DNA from: Cotesia glomerata
Taxonomy: Eukaryota > Arthropoda > Insecta > Hymenoptera > Braconidae
Assembly (NCBI RefSeq): GCF_020080835.1
Contig: NC_058161.1
Span: 16,419,603-16,483,602 of the forward strand
DNA length: 64,000 nucleotides
Reading direction: 5' to 3'
Below, in pieces: positions 35,878 through 47,100 of this stretch; the stretch's first letter is position 1; the number at the start of each line of letters is the position of its first letter. The position numbers and the translations under genes were made by a program. The notes below the pieces were generated by a model. It had not been told where the DNA came from, searched no databases, and saw nothing but the letters and a program-made list of their open reading frames with translations.

Positions 35878-36504
35878 AGCAAAAAAACCTTCTCCTCCTC
35901 CAAAAACACTCTTGCTAAAATTTCTCACGCGTTGTTTCTTCTCCCACTTGCAAAAATCTCCAAATAAAATTTTCCATTACCAATAAAAAAATATTTTCGT
36001 CTTTTTTTCTCCTTCACAAAATACATATAATTAAAATCAATTTTTTAGTGCCTTTACTTCCTTATTTTTATTATAAATTTATAGACTTCCTGCCTAGGAA
36101 AAATCAAATTTACAAATCACTCAAGCTTCCTGGAAATTAAAACAAACCAATTGATTATTTTTATTAATTTAGGTAAACTTCTTTAATAAAATAATTTTAA
36201 AAATTTTTATTTCTTCTTTGAGTTTTTTTAGAAATTTTAGCAAATAAATATTTATTAATTACACACCATAAAATAATTTTGTTTATTTTTCTTAAATTCA
36301 AGCACAAATTACTCATAAATTTAGTCTACGTTTTTGGTTTTTTCTTTTTCAAGATCAAGTTACATATTAGCAGTACAAGGTCAATGTAAAAGTTCATGCA
36401 CATATGTAACAAAAGTTCAATTGTTACTTTTTTACAAAACAATTTTTTTTTCTTTTATAAAATAAAACAAGTTGTTTATAGTATTTACGAGCGAACTAAT
36501 ACCA

Positions 36505-36522
36505 TATATATGTATATATAAC

Positions 36523-36553
<31 letters not shown>

Positions 36554-36562
36554 TATATAGCA

Positions 36563-36649
<87 letters not shown>

Positions 36650-36880
36650 TAAAAGGTATAAAAAATAAAGATATGTGGTTGTTGAAGGTAACCAGGATAT
36701 TGGCGCAGTAAAGTTAAATGTTAACTGCAGCACACATGTCCGGATCCCCAGTTCTGTATATTCACTAAAAGCTTCCTATAGATATATATATATATATAAA
36801 TGTATATATGTATATAGCTCGTGGGATATTTATAGTCTAATGGTGAACTTATATATATCGATATATATTTATGTAAACTC
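36505..36880. repeat. TA-rich microsatellite block
   Basis: Long ATATAT runs with occasional GTATATA or CATATA, densest at 36520-36646. Poly-Ile/Tyr ORFs on both strands here are repeat translation. Confidence 0.9.
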
Positions 36881-36939
36881 TTCCGCAATTTATAAAAAAA
36901 ATTTAAAAAAAAAAAACTAAGTTGACCCTAGAAAATTAT

Positions 36940-37540
36940 TTTAAAAAATTAAGTAGAGAAAAAATATTATTTAATGAAGAAAATTTTATTAAAAAATTAA
37001 AAAAGATGAAAACTTAGTAAAGAAGAAAAATTTTTAAATGAAAAAAATTATTAAGAAAAAAAAGGAAAAAAAATTAAGTAAAGAAGAAGTATTACTGATA
37101 TAGGAAAATTGTTAAAAGAAGAAATTAAGTTAAGAAGAAAAATTGTTAAACGGAGAAAATTATTAAGAAAAAAAAAGGAATAAAAATTAAGTAAAGAAAA
37201 AATATTATTAATATAAGATAATTGTTAAAAGAAGAAATTAAGTGAAGAAGAAAAATTATTAAGTGAAGAAAATTATTAAAAGAAGAAAAATTATTAAATG
37301 AAGAAAATTATTTTAAAAAATCAAACAGTTAAGTAAAGAAGAAATATTATTGAGAAAAAAAAATTAAGTGAAGAAGAAATATTATTCAATAAAGAAAATA
37401 AAAATAAAATTAAATTACGAAGAAAAAATGTGGAATTAAAAGAATTATTAACAAAAATAAAAGAAAAATGAAGCCAAGAAAAAAATTTATTAAAAATGAA
37501 AAAAAATTAATAAAAAAAAAAATTGTTTTACAAAAAAGTA
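36940..37540. repeat. Purine-rich degenerate repeat
   Basis: About 600 bp in which the plus strand is almost only A, G and T, made of variants of GAAGAAAAATTATTAAATGAA with a period near 20-50 bp. The strand asymmetry is strong. No coding sense. Confidence 0.6.
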
Positions 37541-37859
37541 TTGAATCAAAAAACTATTTTCAAGAATGATCTTATTTAATTCAAAAAGAATTTTTAAGTA
37601 GCAAAAAATTTTTTGAAATCAAAAATTTTTTTTATTTAGGTCAAGAAAATTTCTTAAAAATGATTTTGTTTTATCATTATAAAAATACTTCTTTTGGTCA
37701 ATGATCATTGGTCCTTAATTTCAACTTTTTGTTTTTTTTTTTTTTTTTTTTCATATTGTTTAGTTAAGATTATTATTTACTTTTGATAATATTATTATTA
37801 TTAAGAGTAGATATTAAATAGTCTTCCTATAGATAGTAAAAAGTCTTCCTATGATTAAT

Positions 37860-38162
37860 AAAACCGAGCGGGGAATATAACATAATACTTGTATATACGT
37901 ATGTGGGTTGCAAAAGAGGTAGGAGGAGGTAGAGCCTGCTCGCAAGGATCGACCGGTCAGAAAAGTGAACTCGATCTCAGTTCGAACGCATCGACTCTAT
38001 AGGCGCCGGTATATACTTGTACTTGTACTTGTAACCATTATAATATTATTATTGTTGTTTTGTTAATTGTGTTTTTATTTCATTTCATCATCAAAAAATT
38101 TTATCATTTTTTAGCAAAGTGATGTTTATTTGCTTTTGCTGGGCAGTGATTTGGTTTTTGAA
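37860..38162 (+). promoter_or_regulatory. Probable promoter/5' UTR of anosmin
   Basis: A GC-richer island around 37915-38010 contains GAACTCGATCTCAGTTCGAACG, with a TCAGT initiator-like core, in otherwise AT-rich DNA. It lies about 170 bp before the ATG of the proposed first anosmin exon. Call based on position and composition only. Confidence 0.35.
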
Positions 38163-41100
38163 ATGATTGGAGTTTTTGAAAAGCGTACGTTTTTTTTTTT
38201 ATGTTAATTTTGATTTTTTATTTAATTTTTTTGAGGAAGAATGTGGAAAATATTCTGTTTTATTAATTAATAGTGATTAATTCGAAATATCTCAAGAAAT
38301 ATTGGAAATATGGAAAGAAGATATCAATAATTTTTTGTGCTCTACAAAAAAGTACTCTTATATTTTGATATTTTATTAGATAAATTAACAAATCTAAATT
38401 TTAAATTCCCCAATTTATTATTGCCACTTTTTAGTCAGTGATGAGTGCTAATTATCGCATAAAAAAGTAAAGATATCACAAAAACATCTAAGTACTTTTT
38501 TGTAGAGCACAAAATTTCAAAAAAAAATTACTGAGATATTTTGTAAGATAAATTTAAATAATCTAAATTTTTAATTCCCAATTTTACTACCTCCACTTTT
38601 TATTCAATGATTAATTACAATTAATGCTATACAGAAAGAAAAATTTCTTGACTGGAGAACAAAATTCTTGGCTCAAGAAAATTTTTGGGTACCTGAAGGA
38701 AGACGAAAGTTGTGTTGGCCGAAGTAAAAATTTTTCTTGAAATTCTATTCTTGGTAAAAGTAATTTTTTCTTAATTAAAATTATCATAAATACTTGATAT
38801 AATAAATTTTTATATTTGATCAAGATTTTTAGATACTTTAGGGAAGCAGCACTACCTACTTCAGCTGAGAAGAAAATTTTCTCACCTTGGGAAAATTTTT
38901 CTCTTGAATATTTGATACCCATTTTATATTATTTTTGCGTGCAATTATACATATTGAATGAAAAAAAATAATTCAACATTATTTGATCTTCCCATTTGAC
39001 ATATTAGTCAATGAAAATTTACTTTTATCTTTATATTTAATTTTTTGGAGCAAGAGAGAAATTTTCTCAAAAAAAGAAAATTTACTTCTATCAAGAACTA
39101 AATTTTTTGGAGCAAGAGGCTGAATTTTCTCAAAACAAAAAGATTTTCGTGACTTAAATAAATTTTCTTGGATCAAATGAGTATTTCTTAAAGCAAGAGA
39201 ATCAATTTTGTTGGAACAAGTGAAATTTCTTGTGTCAAAAAAAAATTTGTTTTTCGCTCAAGAAAATAATTGGGAAGAAAAATATTTTCTTGGCTCAAGT
39301 GAACCTTTTTTTTTTCTGTGTAATTATCCCGTAAAATATTAAAAATATCAAAAAAACAATTCAGCACTTTTTTGTTGAGCATAAGATTTCCTACAAAAAA
39401 GTACTGAGATATTTTCCCAAAATTTTCAATATTTAACCCAAAAAAAATTGATTTTAACTTTCCCCAAAAATAAAAATTAAAAAAAAAATCCAAATTTTTG
39501 AATTTTAGAACTGGGATGGTGGTTATTACTGCCGACATGCTTAGCTTTTTGGACAAAGTACACCGTAGAGTACGACGCAATGCGAGTGGCTCGTTGTTAC
39601 TCAAAATGCGATCGATATCCTTCAATTAACCAGGTAAAAAAAAAATAAAAACACTACTATGACTCTCAAATATTTATTTTAGCCTCAGGCCTTCTCCCTC
39701 TCTCTTAAAAAAAATAATGAACCCAACAATGCAAAAAAAAATAACAACCCCATTAGCGAATGTAAAGCAGGAAAAAAAGTACCCGATACAAAAAAAGTTT
39801 AGCAAAAACAAAAACACAAAGGACCGTGTATCAAAAAACAGGTTTTCACGCCTCTTGTGCACAAAAGAACAATCGCTAAAATGGGCCCTTGTATCTTTAT
39901 ATATACATATATATGCTTTCGTATTCGAGGAAGCTCTATATAACATAAATATATGGAATGTAAGATGTGTGTAATGTTAAAAGTAGGGCAATAAGTAAAC
40001 AGACCTGTTTTTTTTTTTTTTTTTTTTTTTATTGTACATGTAAATATATGAATTTTTGAGTAGTTGACTTGTAAGTGCTGTAAAAAGTGTTTTTAGAGTG
40101 ATTTAAAAGCTAAAAAGCTAAAAAATTGGAGAAAAATTCGATTATAGGGATGCGGGATTTTTTTGAAGGGGAGGTGTGACGCAAAAACAAGATTACGCAC
40201 TGGTTTTATTGAGATATTTCTTGAACAGTTGGATTTAGAGAAAAAAGTTGTAGGTTTTTTGAAGAGAATTTTATGCTCTATAATAAAGTATTGAGATGTT
40301 TTTTGGAAATTTTTGATATTTTAGGAGATAAATTCGAAAATATTAATTTTGAATTGGTGTTTTTTGTGGTTACTTTGTAGCAGTGATTAATGCTCATTAT
40401 CTCGTAAAATATTGAAAATTTCGAAAAAGTATCTCAGTACTTTTTTTATAAAAATAAAATTTCATACAGAAAAGTATTCGTGTATTTTTTCGAAATTCTT
40501 GATATTTTCTAAGATAAATTGAAAATAGTTGCTCAATTATAACACCTTAGCTAGAGGAAACAGCGAACTCTCAATTATAACACCTTAACTTTACTTTACT
40601 TGACCTTTTTAAATTAACTAAAACCCTTATGTTAACTTGACTTTACTGTAACTTTATGCACTTTACCGTGCTCCACTTTACTTTACTTTTTCAAGTTAAC
40701 TAAAACCCTTATGTTAATTTGAAACCTTACTTTTCTACCTCACTTATCTACCTCATTACCTAAACCAGGTTCCTGAGCCAATAACCTGTTGGAATCTCTA
40801 GTGGAATACTGGTTCAGGTGAATGAGTAGTTACAAGGAGCCATTAAATATGCATCTATACCTGATGGTTTATTATAACAGACTGATTAGTGATTATATAG
40901 TACGATTGTATTCTTATGCTATAGTGATGATGATAGGACAATGGGGGTAGGTAAGATGACACGTTCGAGCCGATGACTCCAACAAATTTTTGATATTTCC
41001 GAACGTAAATTCACAAATTTTATTTCTAATTTGCTGATTTTTTTCTTTCAACTTTTTCTTGATGATTAATGCTTATTATCTCATTAAATATAAAAAATTT

Positions 41101-44100
41101 CGAAAAACTATCTTAGCATTTTTTTGTAGAACATAAAATTTTCTACAAAAAAGTACTTGTAAATTTTTTTGTTAAGGTCAATAGTTTCCGAGCAATTTCA
41201 ATTTTTCCAATCATATCTTCTTTCAGTGCATAGAAACCTGTCTGTCGGAAAACTTTACCAAGCCGGGAAAATGCCCTGAGGAAAACTTAATGTCTCCTTT
41301 CGAAGCAGTTTGCCTAATTGCGTGTGCCAATGACTCTCAATGCACCGATTTAGGAAAATGTTGCCCGAATGACTGCGGGATAACTTGCATGGATCCGACC
41401 GGCCTTATCGATCATCCTGGCAAGTTTTAAAAGAATAATTTCCAATCGTAGAATAATTTTCAAAAAAGTATTAATAAATTTAAAATTGTGATTGCAGATT
41501 TGCCTCCGATTCCAGAAAAAATCATCATCAGGAGGGAGAAGAGCAACATGGTGACCCTTAATTGGAAGCCCAAAGACCTGGTGTCAAGACATGATGAAGG
41601 AGTCTGTTACCTGGTTGAAGAACGACATGTCCTGGGTCCAAGATATTCGGAGTCCCGGTTGACTTCTTGGGGCGTTTTGCATATGGGGCGGAAACCCTTT
41701 CCTTCTATAAAGGCTGGACTAAAGACCGGACATTGGTACCAGTTCCGGGTCGCGGCTGTCAATGAAAAAGGATCCAGGGGGTACTCCGTTCCGTCGAAAC
41801 CGTTTAAAACAGCTGGTGAGTCGAAATTATGGTGCATTGATTTTGAGCGTCAATGCAGTTCAAATATGTAAAAAATTTCAAAAGATGGTGATGGTAAAAG
41901 TTTTCAATGAAAATTTTGAGTAGTCTTATTAATTGAAACACGAAATGGAAATGCATTGACTTTGATCGTCAATGGAGTTATATGAGTTAGAAATTTTGAA
42001 AGATAGCGATGGTAAAAATATATTTAAAGAAAATTGTGAGTAATCTCATTTACTCTCTTAAAAGAAATCAGTGGAATTTCGCTGGTTCACCAGTGAAAGT
42101 TCACTGATTCCAACCAGTGAATACAATGTCACTGGTGAATCAGTGGATTTCACTGATTCAACCAGTGGACAAACCAGCGCGCATGCGCGCAGATGTGTTG
42201 TTCACTGATTCAGTCAGTGGATTTCACTGATTCACCAGTGAAATTGCATTCACTGGTTGAAATCAGTGACCTCCACTGGTGAACCAGTGAAATTCCACTG
42301 ATTTCTTTTAAGAGAGTAGACACGGAATAAAAATGTGTTAATTTTGAGCGTCAATGCAGTTTAAATTTATGAGTGATACTAATAGTCAAAATTTTGAAAA
42401 TAAATTTTGAGTAGTATTTTGAATTGAGATACGAAATATAGATACATTGATTTTGAGGCGTCAATGCAGTTCAAATACGCAACAAATTTAGAAAGTTTGT
42501 GGTGGCAGAAATTTTGAAAAGGAATTATTCAGTAGAATTATGAATTGAGACACGGAATCGAAATGCATTGATTTTGAGCGCCAATGCAGTTTAAATTTCC
42601 GACGGATACTAAGAGTCGGAATTTTGAAAAAAAATTTTTAGTAGTATTCTTACTTGAGACACATGATAGAAAAACATTGATTATGAGCGTCAATGCAGTT
42701 AAAAGAGTAAAAGTAAAAATTTCGAAAGATAGCAATGAGAAAAATTTTAATGGGAATTTTGAGTAATCTTATTGATTGAGACAAGGAATAGAAATGCATT
42801 GATTTTGAGCATCAATGCAGTTTCAATAGGTAAAAAGTTCATCGGAAGATAGTTATGGTAGAAAATTAATATGGAAAATTATAAGCAGTATTGCCAACTG
42901 CATCTTAAATCTACATTGATTTTGAGAGACAATGCAGAATAAGAAAGTCATCTTACAATGCGGTATAAAATCATCATTTTTTGAATACAAACACTTACAT
43001 TAAATTTCACTTAATATTACTTTAATGCCTTTATTATTGACAGTTAAAACGCGCTTTACATTGATTATGAGTGGCAATGCAGTACAAAACTTCATTTTTG
43101 CATAAATACAATCTTCATTTAAATTTTGATGCGACATTCCTCTCAAAAATTCTAAATTGATACTTAAACTCAATACTACATTGATCTTGAGTGTCAATGC
43201 AGTAGAAAAATTTCATTTTTTGCAAAAAAATTCTTAGTTCAAAATTTGATGCGTTATTTCTTCCAACAATTCTTATTTGTTAACTGAACTCTCTATTACA
43301 TTGACTTCAAGTGTCAATGCAGCAAAAAAATATATCAAGAATAAAAAGAAAAAAAAATTTTACCAACAATTTGCTATAATTCCCAATTTTGTCACCAATT
43401 TTCGCTCCTTTTCAAAGCTAACAAAGTTATTCAAATTTTTTTTCTGTAAATACTTTTGCGTATTGTTGAGATCCCGGCGGTACTGAGTGCAAGGACCCTT
43501 TCAAGTAGTAGACATAAGTAGCTGTATGTGAAAACATATGTGTTTAGTAATTCAGAATGCAATGTTTTTGTTGGGGCGGATAAAAGAACCTCGGAATCCA
43601 CGGGAGCCACGTAACTTGTCTCTGAGCGGGGCCCGGGTCCAGCCGTCGGATGGCAAGCTGAGAATTCTTCTTCGTTGGAGGCAGCCACCCTCTGACGTTC
43701 CGATCATGTTTTACAAGTTGTTCTGGAGTCAACTGATAGTCGGACCGACCAATGAATCTGTTATCATTTCTCATCGCAGCATTTCGAAGGTTGTCATTGA
43801 TCATTTATCATCAAAATAATTTATTGGATTTTTGGTTCTTAAAAATTGAAGCTAAATTTTTTATCTTTTTATTATTTTTTAAGGACAAAAATTGCTTCGA
43901 AATTAAAAATTTGGAAATCGGGTGGCAGTACTTCCTGCAAGTTCAAGCGGTTTCCGTCTACGGCGGCAGAAGGATCATGTCCAAAAAAGTTTCTCAGGTT
44001 TTTAATAGCACGGATTATCGAGATTATGGTAAGAATTTTTTTTTTTAAGTAAAATTTTTAAAAAAATCTGATTCTTTTTTTATTATGCTTGTAAATATAT

Positions 44101-47100
44101 AAATTTTTTGAGTAGTTGACTTGTAAATTATAGTAGTTGTCTGAAAATTATGAAATTTTTTATATCAAAAGATAAATATATTAATAGTTCACCACCAAAC
44201 TTTCAGATCAATTTACCACACCGTTTTTGAGTAATTAATTTTCGAAATTGCATCTTTTACACGTAGAGGTATAGAGAGATGGTAAAGTTAGTATGAAATC
44301 TTTCGTACCACTCGAGTGATGTAAATAGATTTCATACTAAATTTACCATCTGTCTACACAATAAAAATTTTGCGTCAATGCGTCAAAAAATTTTGTGTTA
44401 AATATTTTTATGTTAAATATTTAACACTTTTTTGTGTGAATTTAACACTTTTCTGTGTTAATTTAACACAATAAAAGTTAAATTTACACATGAAAGTGTT
44501 AAATACTTAACACAAAAATTTTGAACACAAAATTTTTTGACGCAATGACGCAAAATTTTTCACTGTATATCTCTACGTGTAAAAGATGCAATTTCGAAAA
44601 TTAATTACTCAAAAACAGTGTGGTGAATTAATCTGAAATTTTGCTGGTAAATTATTAATATATTTATCTTTTGATAAAAAAAATTTCATAGTTTTCTGAC
44701 GCTATCCTCAACCACGACAACTACTTTAAGAGCTAAAAAGCCAAAAAATCGGGGAAAAATTCGATTATTAGGGAAGCGCGATTTTTTTGAAGGGAACGTG
44801 TGACGCAGAAACACGATTGCACACTGGTTTAATTGAAATATCTCTTGAACAGTTTGGTTGAGAGAAAATAGTTGTGTAAATTTTTTGTAAGAAATTTGAT
44901 GTACTATAAAAAAGTATTGAGGTATTTTTTAGAAATTTTTGGTATTTTAGGAAATAAATTTGAAAATATCAACTTTGAATTGATGATTTCTTGTGGTTAC
45001 TTTGCACACAGTTGGAAATTTTGCGTCATTGCGTCAAAAAGCTTAGTATTAAAAATTTTCGTATTAAATATTTTCGTATTTAACACTTTTATGTGTAAAT
45101 TTAACATTTATTCTGTTCAATCAACAAAAAAAAAGGTGATAAATATTTTACATAAAAATTTTTAACATTAAATTTTTTGACGCAATAACGCAAAATTTTT
45201 TTACTGTGGAGCAGTGATTGATGCTCATTATCTTGTAAAATATTGAAAATTTCGAAAAAGTTTCTCAGTACTTTTTTTATGAAAATAAAATTTCCTACAA
45301 AAAAGTATTCGTGTATTTTTTCGAAATTCTCGATATTTTCAAAGATAAATTGAAAAATATCAATTCTAAATCGCTTATGCTCCTATTCAAACTTTTCCTT
45401 GATGATTAATGCTCATTAACTTCTTAAGTACCAAAAAAATATCTCAGTACTTTTTTAATAAGAACAAAATTTTCTACAAAAAAATATTCATATATTTTTT
45501 CAAAATTTTCGATATTTCTGAACATAAATTAAAAAGTATCATTTTTTAATCGTTGATTTTCCTCTTTTAACTTATCCTTGGTGATTAATGCTAACTGACA
45601 ACGTTGCAGTCACTATGTGACTGCCGTGACTTGTTAACTATAAATAAATAAAATTTTGTTTTATTAAATAATGACTTTTGTTAAATTGCACTGTAATTTT
45701 TTAACTACTGACGTTTTTAAAGATATAAGCTCATCCCGATGTTACACTCATTAAGAGGTTTCATTTGAGTACCCACATGCATTTTGATATATTTTTTATA
45801 TATACCTATATCTTCTATCTATACTAATAAGTGGAGAGCCGATTTTTTTGTCCGGTTTTACTGTGAAAACTACTGAACCGATCGAAATAATACTTATACC
45901 ATAAGATGCAGCGTGTTTCGGAGAAGGTTTTAGTATATGATATGGTGGTGATTACTTATTCGGAACCTATATTTTTTTGACTTAAAAATAATGAATTTTT
46001 ATTGTAACTAAATTCATTCTATTCGATTGTCTTTTGTTTAAAATAAATTTTTTAGTTCTATTGGTTATGTTTATATGCTCGGCAAATTTTTTTACTTATG
46101 AGACCTGCAATTTCTTTAACTGAAATTTTCAATGCTCATTACAAATTTTTTTTTTCAAATCAATTATTATTGATTTTTGTAAGAAAGACACGGGAATGTT
46201 ATAATGATTGCACATTGAATGTTACAATGAATATTAGCAAGAATAATTATATGGATAAAAGGTGCATGCCAATTCTATAGAATTGAGAATCTGTGCAAGT
46301 CAAAACAATACTCTAATTGAATTTCAAGTATAGATCTAAAAATGTAATTCTATAAAGCGCCCAGTAGAGCGGGCGAGTATAATAGCTAGTATAATATATA
46401 TAAATATATGAAAAATTGATATGGGTACTCAAATAAAAGGTCTTGATGAGTGTAACATCAGGATGAGCTTATAAATCTTCAAAACTGTCAATACTTCACA
46501 AGATGTAAGGTCATTTCTTAATGATGTATTTAGAGGTAGAGCATTTTTGAATGCAGCCTAAATACTTATCATCATAAATTTACTATTGATGAGAATGATA
46601 TGAAAACATGAAAAGGCACAACTCCAGGTCAATACTTTTCCAACGATACCAAATTTAATCATAAAACCCCGTTTTATCATATAAATACACTGGTCACAAA
46701 ATTTTGCTTATTCTCTTAATAATATAGATTATCTTCTTAAATATCAAAAATATCAAAAAAACATTTCAGTAATTTCTTGTAGAGCCTAAAATTTCCGACA
46801 AAAAAGTACTTCTACATTTCTTCTCTAAGCTCAAAACTTTTCGTGTAATTTCAACTTCCCAATTTCTTCTTAAAAAAATTAGGAAAACGGTTGACCCTGA
46901 AGGCCATCCCTGCAACTTCCCGCTAATTCCATACTTAGGCGCTTAAAATTGCACCAATGACGTTTTTGAGCTCTTCGAGCTCAAAAATACAATTTATGGG
47001 TTATTTTGAGCTCTCCAAGCTCAAAGAGATTGTTTTCCTATGCTTCTGAGCTCTTCGAGCTCAAAAGTCTGATAGGGATTTGATGACACTATTGTTTGAA

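Noticed and set aside
36485..36920. Ile/Tyr-rich ORFs on both strands
   Set aside because: TA microsatellite translation.
39674..39974. Overlapping opposed ORFs of 85-90 codons
   Set aside because: No splice context or domain, low-complexity Lys/Phe content, inside an anosmin intron.
43431..43804. Minus-strand ORFs opposite anosmin exon 5
   Set aside because: Shadows of the real plus-strand FnIII exon.
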